NCBI RefSeq assembly: GCF_001742285.1
Contig: NZ_MIEK01000007.1
Span: 1-64,000, forward strand
Source of the DNA: Enterococcus rivorum
Lineage (GTDB): Bacteria; Bacillota; Bacilli; Lactobacillales; Enterococcaceae
Length of the DNA: 64,000 nucleotides
Direction: 5' to 3'
In this document: piece after piece, positions 37,059-45,119 of the stretch
Layout: every line of letters begins with the position of its first letter
How positions within the stretch are numbered: the first letter of the stretch is position 1
Made by a program: the position numbers and the translations under genes
Notes under the pieces: model-generated
The model's database searches: none
Told to the model about the DNA's origin: nothing
The model's input: the letters and a program-made list of their open reading frames with translations, nothing else

Positions 37059-37622
37059 TTATTGAGGATTCACACAGTTTCCAGCGTTGCGACCATGTTG
37101 ACCACCAGCACCAGAACCATCATGAAGACCATTTCCGCCACCACGATGTCCTTGCCCCATCCCTTGACCAGCACCATTTCCTAGTCCAGCTCCCTGACCG
37201 GTACCATTTCCAGCACCAGTACCATCACAAATCCCTGTTCCGTTCCCTTGTCCATTTCCTAGTCCAACACCAGTACCTTGCCCAACACCAGTACCGTCAC
37301 AATTTGCTTGATTTTGCTGAATCGTTTCAACAACTTGAGTTGCTTGTTCTTCTGTAATTTGACCAGCATCGATTTTTTCAGCAAGGCGAGCTTTTTTATT
37401 TGCTAATACTTGTTGTTGGAATTCAGAAAGTTTTCCAGCTTCTTTAGCAATTGTTCCTAAACGTTTTCCTTGGGCACGCCCAGTATCTGCAACTTTCTTA
37501 TTTGCTACGGAACATAACACATCATAATTACTTTGATGTTGTCCCGCATAAGCGATACTTCCGCCAGCAAACATAGCTGCCATTAACCCGACTGTCAATA
37601 AACTCATTATTCGTTTTTTCAC
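37059..37622 (-). CDS. Secreted Gly-rich protein with DUF2680-like domain
   Basis: This 187-residue protein has a clear signal peptide (MKKRIMSLLTVGLMAAMFAG, cleavage after SIAYA). The mature part has a helical DUF2680-like region (EFQQQVLANKKARLAEKI, ITEEQATQVVETIQ) and then about 80 residues of Gly/Asn/Thr/Gln repeats of the type GTGVGQGTG and GNGTGQGAG, ending in His/Gly-rich sequence and a C-terminal Cys. Three cysteines (one before, two in or after the repeats) could crosslink. I chose the GTG at 37620-37622, ten bases after AAGGA. Function is unknown; the repeat tail suggests a surface or matrix role, perhaps metal binding. Confidence 0.75.
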   Translation of the reverse strand: MKKRIMSLLTVGLMAAMFAGGSIAYAGQHQSNYDVLCSVANKKVADTGRAQGKRLGTIAKEAGKLSEFQQQVLANKKARLAEKIDAGQITEEQATQVVETIQQNQANCDGTGVGQGTGVGLGNGQGNGTGICDGTGAGNGTGQGAGLGNGAGQGMGQGHRGGGNGLHDGSGAGGQHGRNAGNCVNPQ

Positions 37623-37735
37623 ATGAAGCACATCCTTTTTCTATTTTAATTATAGTATAGATAGAATATGTGACAAAAATGTGACGTATTGACAAGCTAT
37701 TAAAAATAAAGAAAAGAAAGTGAAAAGAATGTTCC

Positions 37736-38548
37736 CTAATTTTGTGAATGATTCTTTTGATTGGTAGAAAGAGAAAGCAAAGGCATTGTGAAAACAACTA
37801 CTAGTAGAATTATTGAAAATAATAGCTTACTGAAATCAGATAAGGTTAAAGGATTTATGATTTTTAAGAGAACTGAAAGTTCTAAAAGGATAAAAATAAT
37901 AGTTGGAAAAATTTCGCTAAAATAGCTTCCAGAGCGGTAATAGTGTACTAAAATAAAACTTGAAAAAATCAATAGAATCAAAGCAAATAATTGATGAGAA
38001 ATAATTGTTACAGGCCCAATTCCATTCATTTTATCATTAATGATTGGAACGATGACTGCACCGATCCAACAAAGTAAACTTAAAAAACTAAAAAGATATT
38101 GTTTTCGTTTAAAAGAACGATATTTCAAAGAATGAAGCAAGAAGTACATAGCAACTATTAGGAATAAAATAGGCAGTCCTGTTTTAAAGAGACCGATTGT
38201 AACGACTGGTTCCATTAAAGTATCGATTAACTTGATTTGCACTAAAATAAAGAAAATCATTAAAAAGAGGGTTAAGTTTCCCATTAAAGATTCTTTTGGT
38301 AGTTCAGCAATCAAAGCGTCACCAATTTCTTGCGGTCCTTTCCCAAAAAATTCTTCAGCGGTACGCCCATTTTTTTGTGCCTCTAAAAGATCTTGAAGAA
38401 TTTCCAACATCACTTCTTCCGTTTTTTGCTCATCTATGTTTAAGGTAAGGCGGACATGGGTTAAGAGTTCTTCGTAATAGCGTTTATTGTCATCGTTTAG
38501 TTGTTTTCGTAAAACATTGTTTTGTTGAATCATTTCTTTATTGTTCAT
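37736..38548 (-). CDS. DUF1129 family membrane protein
   Basis: This 270-residue protein has a soluble N-terminal part (about 1-88) that reads LRKQLNDDNKRYYEELLTHV and ILQDLLEAQKNGRTAEEFFG, the DUF1129/DUF1048-like pattern of small multihelical domains preceding membrane regions. Six or more hydrophobic helices follow. GAAAGGAAT precedes the ATG. Its neighbours do not suggest a function. The conserved N-terminal motif resembles those of proteins next to PadR regulators, but no padR gene is seen here. Confidence 0.7.
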   Translation of the reverse strand: MNNKEMIQQNNVLRKQLNDDNKRYYEELLTHVRLTLNIDEQKTEEVMLEILQDLLEAQKNGRTAEEFFGKGPQEIGDALIAELPKESLMGNLTLFLMIFFILVQIKLIDTLMEPVVTIGLFKTGLPILFLIVAMYFLLHSLKYRSFKRKQYLFSFLSLLCWIGAVIVPIINDKMNGIGPVTIISHQLFALILLIFSSFILVHYYRSGSYFSEIFPTIIFILLELSVLLKIINPLTLSDFSKLLFSIILLVVVFTMPLLSLSTNQKNHSQN

Positions 38549-38784
38549 ATGTGATTCCTTTCTGTCCGGGGTGGTTTTTTTATAAACTCCCTTATTTTAA
38601 AACATACTACTATTTTGTTGAGTTGTAAAGCAGTGTAGAAAAAAATCAGCAAGAGTAAGTCTAAAATAGCCAGTAACTCTCGCTTTTTTCAAAAAATTAG
38701 ATAATAAATAATAAAATTGATAAAAATGTTGGGACTTTCCGTAGTATGATAAGTAGGTTAGAATAAATTTTGGAGGAAAAAATT

Positions 38785-39828
38785 TTGAAAAAAATAAGAG
38801 TTGTTTTTTTTGCTATAACAGCAATTGCTTTATTAGCAGGGTGTAGCACAAATAAAAAGGAAAAAGTAGCAGCCGTTACAATCGATGGTGGGGAATACAT
38901 TTTGCCACAAGACGAAAGTACTTCAGAGGGCGAAGGATTTTTAGCTTTAGAAGTGACTTTGAAAAATGAAACAAGTAAAAGTTTAGATATTAGCAAATCT
39001 GATATTATGTTATATGATGAAGATGATAGCAAAATAGAAGCAATAGATGTCTACCCAGAAGAAGGAAGCAAAACTAAATTCTTTTCATATGAAAAGCTTT
39101 CGGGAAATAAATCAAAGACAGGGTATGTAGTGTTTCCGGTAAATAAAGAAGAAAAATATAAATTGCATTTTGAGCCAATGATTTTTGATACAGAAAAAGA
39201 AGCAGAACCAATTATTTTGGAGGTAGATGCTTCAAAATATAAAGATCATTCAAAAGAAGTATTGAAAGCAGCTACTGGATTTGTAGATGAAGTATTTTTA
39301 GCCAAAGAAAATAAAAGCTATGAGAAATTAGTTACGAATAATAAAGAAGAAGCGATTAAAAATTTTGATTCTAACTTTACAAAAAATTTAAAAGATAAGT
39401 TTTATGATTACAAGCCAACAGAACAAGAAGCTAGCGCTATTGCTAAGGTACTTAGAGAAACAAATGGAAAAGTGGGTAAGGTAGCATATGAATTATTTTA
39501 TTTTTCACCAGATATGGCTACTGTTTTAGTAAATGTTGAAGCAGTAACCTTTAAAGAAATGAGATCAGCAATGACAGAAGTGCAAAATAAATTTTCAGAG
39601 CAAGCAAGTGACATGAGTTTTGAAGAGGAAATGAGATTAGCAGAAAAAGCAGTCGTCGATCAGTTGCCCGAAATCATAAAAACTACAACACCTGTTGAAA
39701 TTGATTCATACGGAGATGGTTTCAGAATGCTTCTTAAAAAGAATGGTAAAGGGAAATGGGAGGTTCAAACAAAAGGAACAACTGCTAGATTTGATAGTTT
39801 GGAACAACCTTTTAGAGGGGACTATTAA
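38785..39828 (+). CDS. Lipoprotein with DUF4352/DUF5105-like domains
   Basis: This 347-residue lipoprotein has the lipobox LLAGC at about residues 18-22 after a short basic, hydrophobic leader (MKKIRVVFFAITAIA). An immunoglobulin-like DUF4352 domain follows (about 30-140, with GFLALEVTLKNETSKSLDIS), then a helical DUF5105-type domain (about 150-340). It starts at TTG 38785, with GGAGG eight bases upstream; an earlier TTG at 38770 overlaps that site. It is membrane-anchored on the outer face. Function is unknown. Similar lipoproteins are common in enterococci. Confidence 0.82.
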   Translation: MKKIRVVFFAITAIALLAGCSTNKKEKVAAVTIDGGEYILPQDESTSEGEGFLALEVTLKNETSKSLDISKSDIMLYDEDDSKIEAIDVYPEEGSKTKFFSYEKLSGNKSKTGYVVFPVNKEEKYKLHFEPMIFDTEKEAEPIILEVDASKYKDHSKEVLKAATGFVDEVFLAKENKSYEKLVTNNKEEAIKNFDSNFTKNLKDKFYDYKPTEQEASAIAKVLRETNGKVGKVAYELFYFSPDMATVLVNVEAVTFKEMRSAMTEVQNKFSEQASDMSFEEEMRLAEKAVVDQLPEIIKTTTPVEIDSYGDGFRMLLKKNGKGKWEVQTKGTTARFDSLEQPFRGDY

Positions 39829-39966
39829 TAAATAAAAACAATCATTTTAGCCATTTCAAGGTTAAGATGATTGTTTTTTTATTTATACGAAAAAAGCAAA
39901 TATGAAAAATCCATTTGCTTTTTTAGAACAGATCAAAATTTTTTTGAACTAAGAGCCAGTAACTAC

Positions 39967-40176
39967 TTAATAATATCTACGGCCACAACGATTGCGATTA
40001 GATGGACCAGAAATAGCTTTAACAATCCACACGATAATAGCGATTGGAAGAACTACTTTAATACCAAACCAAAGTAACCCACCTAAAAGCCCCATTACGA
40101 TACTTAAAATAATGCTAGCTGCAAAGAAAAATCCGATAACCATTAAAATTTTCACAAAGATTGATTGTTGTCCCAT
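39967..40176 (-). CDS. Small two-helix membrane protein
   Basis: This 69-residue protein begins MGQQSIFVKILMVIGFFFAA, has two hydrophobic helices (about 8-33 and 36-54) and ends in a basic tail, NRNRCGRRYY. GGAGG lies eight bases before the ATG at 40174-40176. The same frame stays open for 700 bases upstream only because the adjacent repeat unit is a multiple of three, so the longer reading is not used. Size and layout resemble small stress-response membrane proteins, but I cannot assign a family. Confidence 0.7.
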   Translation of the reverse strand: MGQQSIFVKILMVIGFFFAASIILSIVMGLLGGLLWFGIKVVLPIAIIVWIVKAISGPSNRNRCGRRYY

Positions 40177-40268
40177 TTTGATAACCTCCATTTTTTTCTG
40201 TCTTTCAATAAATAAAGTATACCAAGAATAAATCGAAGGAACATCCACCTTAAGACTGATTTTGCTGT

Positions 40269-41035
40269 GAATCACTGTGATTACCATGAAATGGTAGAAC
40301 AGATGATGAACAGTACACTTCACTCCGTTACGCTCACAACAATTTCTAAAAGCTAAAGCATTAAGAATTGAAGGAAGGCGAGAGAAAGGAGCGTTGTCAC
40401 CCCAGCCTCGAATCACTGTGATTACCATGAAAAGGTAGAACAGATGATGAACAGTACACTTCACTCCGTTACGCTCACAACAATTTCTAAAAGCTAAAGC
40501 ATTAAGAATTGAAGGAAGGCGAGAGAAAGGAGCGTTGTCACCCCAGCCTCGAATCACTGTGATTACCATGAAAAGGTAGAACAGATGATGAACAGTACAC
40601 TTCACTCCGTTACGCTCACAACAATTTCTAAAAGCTAAAGCATTAAGAATTGAAGGAAGGCGAGAGAAAGGAGCGTTGTCACCCCAGCCTCGAATCACTG
40701 TGATTACCATGAAAAGGTAGAACAGATGATGAACAGTACACTTCACTCCGTTACGCTCACAACAATTTCTAAAAGCTAAAGCATTAAGAATTGAAGGAAG
40801 GCGAGAGAAAGGAGCGTTGTCACCCCAGCCCCGAATCACTGTGATTACCATGAAAAGGTAGAACAGATGATGAACAGCACACTTCACTCCGTTTCGCTCA
40901 CAACAATTTCTAAAAGCTAAAGCATTAAGAATTGAAGGAAGGCGAGAGAAAGGAGCGTTGTCACCCCAGCCCCCGAATCACTGTGATTACCATGAAAAGG
41001 TAGAACAGATGATGAACAGTACACTTCACTCCGTT
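40269..41035. repeat. Tandem array of a 141-bp unit, five full copies and one partial
   Basis: Copies start at GAATCACTGTGATTACCATG at 40269, 40410, 40551, 40692, 40833 and 40975; the period is 141, 141, 141, 141 and 142. The sixth copy stops matching near 41035. Copies are almost identical; the few differences include ATGAAATGG versus ATGAAAAGG, GTTACG versus GTTTCG, and an extra C at the last junction. Each unit contains the palindrome AATCACTGTGATT and a TACCATGAAAAGGTA hairpin. The period is divisible by three, so minus-strand frames stay open, but I see no ribosome site or codon pattern to support a protein. There are no spacers, so it is not CRISPR. Confidence 0.92.
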
Positions 41036-41415
41036 CTAATCACTACGCATAAAACATGCTAGAATTGAAGGTCTTCGCTAAGCTTTGATCGTATAGTTGT
41101 AAATCACTGCAAGCAGATGATGCACAATATAAAGTAGCTAAAAAAACTGTACTCCCTTTTTACACGGCATATTAAACATGTAAAAATTGAATGAAGGCAA
41201 ACAAAGCGAGGGTTACCTCAGTTGCTTTGAATCAAGAAATGCAGCGAGTCATTTTTTCTCATCTAATAATAGTCATGATTGCTTTAAAAAATCGTAATTA
41301 GACGATAAGAAGAAAATCAGTGCTATTCTATTTACTTAACTTTAAGAAACACTCAGGTTGAATAATTGCATTTATTGAAAAAGGACGTAAAATAATTAAT
41401 TAAGGAGTGAGAGCG
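41036..41415. repeat. Degenerate copies of the 141-bp repeat and promoter of the next gene
   Basis: The sequence after the array keeps fragments of the unit: AGAATTGAAGG at about 41052, AATCACTGC and GCAGATGATG at about 41101-41121, and TTGAATGAAGGCAAACAAAG at about 41186. This suggests older, decayed copies. The last 60 bases must hold the promoter of the TMEM175-like gene. Confidence 0.55.
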
Positions 41416-41991
41416 ATGTCTAAAGGGAGAATCGAAATTTTCACAGATGGAGTAGTAGCTATTGTGATGACCCTGTTGGTGTTAGAACTTAAACAGCCTA
41501 AGGAAGGGACTTGGCAAAGTTTACTTGGTGTAGAAAGACATTTTATCATTTATATAGTAAGCTTTGTTATGTTAGCAATCTACTGGAATAACCACCACCA
41601 TATGTTTCAATTAGTTCATAAAGTTGATGGGAGAGTTTTGTGGGCAAATAATTTTTTTCTGTTTACCTTAACCTTATTTCCATTTACTACCGCTTGGGTA
41701 GGAGAATTTTCAGAAAATCTAGCACCACAAATTACTTATGGAATGATTATGATGTTAGCAAATATCTCCTATTTAATTTTGACAACTGAATTAATTCGGG
41801 TAAATGGAAATAATTCTGAATTAGCTAAAGTTTTTGAAAATCAACGTAAATCTTATTTATCTATAGGTTTAAATGTGTTGGGGTTATTTCTAGGATGGTA
41901 TATTCATCCGTACTTAGTATTAATTGTAAATATTGTGATTCTTTTGATGTGGTTTATTCCAGATAAGAGAATTGAAAAACATTATAAATAG
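41416..41991 (+). CDS. TMEM175-like (DUF1211) potassium channel family protein
   Basis: This 191-residue protein has six hydrophobic helices. Helix 1 begins RIEIFTDGVVAIVMTLLVLE, the F-[ST]-D-G motif of bacterial TMEM175 channels, with LELK following. YWNNHHHMFQ and LFPFTTAWVGEF are further family motifs. I start at ATG 41416, eight bases after AAGGAG, rather than at GTG 41407. Bacterial members form tetrameric K+-permeable channels; gating and role here are unknown. Confidence 0.88.
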   Translation: MSKGRIEIFTDGVVAIVMTLLVLELKQPKEGTWQSLLGVERHFIIYIVSFVMLAIYWNNHHHMFQLVHKVDGRVLWANNFFLFTLTLFPFTTAWVGEFSENLAPQITYGMIMMLANISYLILTTELIRVNGNNSELAKVFENQRKSYLSIGLNVLGLFLGWYIHPYLVLIVNIVILLMWFIPDKRIEKHYK

Positions 41992-42448
41992 TGCTAGCAG
42001 CAAAGAGAAGGTGGGACAAAACCACTTCTTTTTATTTGGTTTTAGGGATAATGAAGAGGATGGGACAAAACTAAAAATCAGTTTTACTTTATCCTTTAAA
42101 TCTGAATAAACGGTGGTCAAAAATCTGGGTCTTCGGAAATTTCCCGAAAATCACTCAATGGATAAAGCGCATTGTGCGCTTTTGGATTCAAGTTCTTGCC
42201 CCAGAAGGACTTCTGCCTCAACCTCGTCTATATTTCTCATTTTTTTCCTGTATTTGTTCATTTTATGAAAACCTGTAGACGCTTTTTTAAGGTAAAATAG
42301 AACATGATTGATAAAAATGGAGACTGGTATGGCTATATAAAAGGGTGTAGGAGTAGCACTAAATTAATGTTTTGGGATTAGTTTATTTGTTAGGGAGCCA
42401 AATTGTTAGCTTAAGTGTAAACGGATAGAAAAGGAGTTGCTGGTATAC
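41992..42448 (+). other. Intergenic region with hairpins and GGGACA motifs
   Basis: A terminator for the preceding gene lies at 42006-42034 (AGAAGGTGG with CCACTTCT, then Ts). A second GGATGGGACAAAACT element follows at about 42058. A strong small hairpin, AAAGCGCA-TTG-TGCGCTTT, is at 42164-42182. No gene is visible. The promoter of the 778-residue protein gene presumably lies in the last 150 bases. Confidence 0.5.
42006..42034 (+). terminator. Terminator of the TMEM175-like gene
   Basis: AGAAGGTGG and CCACTTCT pair with one bulged base around GACAAAA, followed by TTTTTA. It begins 15 bases after the stop. Confidence 0.75.
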
Positions 42449-44785
42449 ATGGAGAAATTGAACCTAACAAAGATCACACAGGCAAATAAAAAAGTGCTGA
42501 TACGAAAAGAAATTGAAGAGGATCGTTTAGGTGAAGAAATCTATTCAGATGATTTATTAAGTCCGTATTCTGTTTATTTAGTGAGAAAGTTTGAAGAAAC
42601 TATTGATTATGAAGAACAAGGACAATTTGAAGAATTATTGAAAACTCTCATAGAGAATTTTGAACAAGTTTTTCAACAATTTGTTATTAAAAATATATAT
42701 GTACGCACGACTCAGAAGGCAGTTTACCTCACACTTCTTTTAGCTCTAGCTCAACCGCTGACTAAAATAGAGATGAATGATTTACGCATATGGATGAATG
42801 AATTGAAAGTACCAGACCTTCCTGAAACCTTGGAACATTTGCCATCGCCTTCTCAAGAGATTCCTATAGAAATGGTTAAAGGATTACAAGAAACAACTAG
42901 TGAAGTACTTTTATTAACGGAAATGATGAATCAATTTGGTTTGAATTTATCTGATATTTATGAAGAATTGCAAAAGCTTAAAAATAAGAAAACACCTCCT
43001 GTAGTAAAAGTGGTGAAAAGCGATGCGGCTAGAAAAAAATCGTTGGAATCTGAAAATGCAGAGTTAATCAAGCAGACTACTGAAAAAGTAGATAAACTAT
43101 TCTCAGCTTTTTCTAGTTTGAAAACACAGGTAGACCAGCGTTTGACGAAGCTTAGTAAACCTAAAACACCGCCTAAATTCAAAGTTTTTTTTAATGGTGA
43201 AAAATCTGAGCAGTCTTCTTTAGAAAGTCGATTGGAAGAAGCTTTAAAAGAAATCAATATGTTAACAAAAGAAGTAAAGGCTTCAGAACGTAAAATTACT
43301 GAATTAAGTGCTCATCTGGAAAAAAATCAGCCTAAAAAAGTTCCTAAGATTAAGATGCCTGTAAAAAAAGAAAAGTCCAAAAATGAGAATGAACTAGAGA
43401 AAAAGTTGGCAACCACAACGGAAGAAGTAACTTCATTGACAAAGCAACTACAAGAAATTAGTCAGAAATTAAGTACGGTGGAAACTAATATATTAGAAGT
43501 AAAACCTGATCCAGAAACGGTAGCAAGAATGGAAAAAGATCACGGACAATTACAAGTAACAACTTCTGAAACGAGGAAGCTAAATGAAGTGATCGATGGA
43601 TTACATAAAAAACTACAAAACGTTGAGACGGAATTAACAACAGTCAAGAGAACCAAAGCAACGCCAGTTATTAAGCTTAAGAAAAGTGAAACCTTAAATG
43701 ATTTAGCAAAACAGCATCAAGTAGATCAAGAGCGACTAACTGTGAATGCAACAGAAATTAAGCGATTGACACAAACGGTTGGTAAAGTGGATGTAGAATT
43801 AATTAAAGCCCATCAAAAAATTGCAGAGCTAGAACAACTCGTAAGGGTCTCTGTCTCTAAAGTACAAGCAACAGAATCGATGCCAAGGCAGAAAGTTCCT
43901 GAGCTGTCACAGAAGCAGCCAGAAAATAGTCCATCAATGCCAGAAGGGTCACCACAAGCAATAGTCGGACCTGCCGCACTTCCTGTTTCAAGGCAAATGC
44001 CAATCATGGAAACAAGACAGGAGAAGGCAATAGGAGATAGGGTTCAGGAACAAGAAGCTTTGTCACATAGAAGAAATGCTGATAGTAGAATGCCGATTCA
44101 GACAAGTAGTTTCCCTTCAAAAGAGGATTTTTTAAGAGCTTCAAGACCGTTAAGTGCACAAGTTAGAATGCAAGCAGAGGTTCAGGCACAGGTCCAAAAT
44201 CAAGCAAGAGCTCAGGCAGCTCAACAAGCTATTTTTCAACCAGTAAAAGCAGAGACTGCTCCAGTTACCTTAGCTATTGAAGAAGTACTTGATCGAGTTT
44301 CTGATCAGTCTGTCAGTACGAAAGAGCAAGAGCAGAATTTGAGTTACACAAGCCAAGCGGATGCCATCCAAGCTAAAGCAGAATTACCTTCGTTACGGCG
44401 TTTGAAAAAGCTGGAATGGGAGATTCATTCATTTTTTGAAAAAACGAGAGGGCTTGGTCATAAAGGGATGGTTTCAAAAGAAGATTTTTATGCGAATATG
44501 AGGAAAATTGAAGTACTTCCTTATTTATGGACAAAAATCTATGAGTTAAATAGAAAAGATATGATGTTGGGTACAGATTTAAGCTGTCAGAAGCTAATAG
44601 ATAATCTAGAGGATTTTATTGAAGAGGCAAAAGGCCTTTCCAAGAAAAGAAAAGTCATGGGGAAATGGATTTACTGTCCCAAAGAAGTAGAGCAAAAAAT
44701 GGAAGGGTACAAACAATTAGGGGAGTACTTTGAACTCTACATTGCTCGTAAAGAAGGAACCGAATCTCATCAGTGGGGATATTAA
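42449..44785 (+). CDS. Large coiled-coil protein of unknown function with repeated Pro/Lys linkers
   Basis: I do not recognise this 778-residue protein. The N-terminus (1-180) is an alpha-helical, acidic domain. Four modules follow, each a short Pro/Lys/Val linker then a coiled coil: KKTPPVVKVVKSD, PKTPPKFKVFFNGEKSE, KKVPKIKMPVKKEKSK and KATPVIKLKKSE. A Pro/Ser/Met-rich region (about 490-540), a Gln/Ala helix (QAEVQAQVQNQARAQAAQQA) and a conserved-looking C-terminal domain (about 640-778, Trp/Tyr/Lys-rich, ending SHQWGY) complete it. There is no signal peptide, membrane segment or LPXTG motif, so it is probably cytoplasmic and extended. AAGGAG lies 12 bases before the ATG, a long spacing. It is a single-gene unit with a terminator. 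Confidence 0.8.
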   Translation: MEKLNLTKITQANKKVLIRKEIEEDRLGEEIYSDDLLSPYSVYLVRKFEETIDYEEQGQFEELLKTLIENFEQVFQQFVIKNIYVRTTQKAVYLTLLLALAQPLTKIEMNDLRIWMNELKVPDLPETLEHLPSPSQEIPIEMVKGLQETTSEVLLLTEMMNQFGLNLSDIYEELQKLKNKKTPPVVKVVKSDAARKKSLESENAELIKQTTEKVDKLFSAFSSLKTQVDQRLTKLSKPKTPPKFKVFFNGEKSEQSSLESRLEEALKEINMLTKEVKASERKITELSAHLEKNQPKKVPKIKMPVKKEKSKNENELEKKLATTTEEVTSLTKQLQEISQKLSTVETNILEVKPDPETVARMEKDHGQLQVTTSETRKLNEVIDGLHKKLQNVETELTTVKRTKATPVIKLKKSETLNDLAKQHQVDQERLTVNATEIKRLTQTVGKVDVELIKAHQKIAELEQLVRVSVSKVQATESMPRQKVPELSQKQPENSPSMPEGSPQAIVGPAALPVSRQMPIMETRQEKAIGDRVQEQEALSHRRNADSRMPIQTSSFPSKEDFLRASRPLSAQVRMQAEVQAQVQNQARAQAAQQAIFQPVKAETAPVTLAIEEVLDRVSDQSVSTKEQEQNLSYTSQADAIQAKAELPSLRRLKKLEWEIHSFFEKTRGLGHKGMVSKEDFYANMRKIEVLPYLWTKIYELNRKDMMLGTDLSCQKLIDNLEDFIEEAKGLSKKRKVMGKWIYCPKEVEQKMEGYKQLGEYFELYIARKEGTESHQWGY

Positions 44786-44795
44786 TTTTAAAGAG

Positions 44796-44834
44796 ACTAA
44801 GACAAGACTAGTTACGTTTTGTTTTAGTTTTTTT
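44796..44834 (+). terminator. Terminator of the coiled-coil protein gene
   Basis: ACTAAGACAAGAC pairs, with G-U pairs, to GTTTTGTTTTAGT, followed by TTTTTT. It begins 10 bases after the stop. Confidence 0.75.
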
Positions 44835-45119
44835 ATTTATGTAGCATTAGTGAACAAATACGTTATGAGAGATACATGCCCTATGATAAAACCTCTTTTG
44901 AGTCAAAATTACTTAGTTATTTATAGATGAGTGTGGGTTAATATAGTACAGAAAATTATTAAACTATCAGTATTTTGAAACTTATTTTTTGTTTGAAAAA
45001 TAGGGTCTGTAACTACTGATAGAATAAGATTTCTAGTGAAAAATGGGTAAACGCAAATCTTTTTAAAGTTGCTGAAAACCTTCTTTCCAGTTACTATAAA
45101 AGAAAAGGGAGGGATGGAA
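44835..45119 (+). other. Upstream region of the ABC1 kinase-like gene
   Basis: I see no gene. The region is AT-rich and must hold the promoter of the following gene. GGGAGGG lies directly before the start codon. Confidence 0.4.

Noticed and set aside
39967-40887. A 306-codon minus-strand frame spanning the tandem repeats
   Set aside because: It stays open because the repeat period (141) is divisible by three. Only the last 69 codons have a ribosome site and membrane-protein character; the repeated part shows no start signal.
40269-41035. CRISPR array
   Set aside because: The units are contiguous 141-bp copies with no variable spacers and no cas genes nearby.
44730-44930. 66-codon frame after the coiled-coil gene
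   Set aside because: It overlaps the end of that gene and its terminator and has no start signal.
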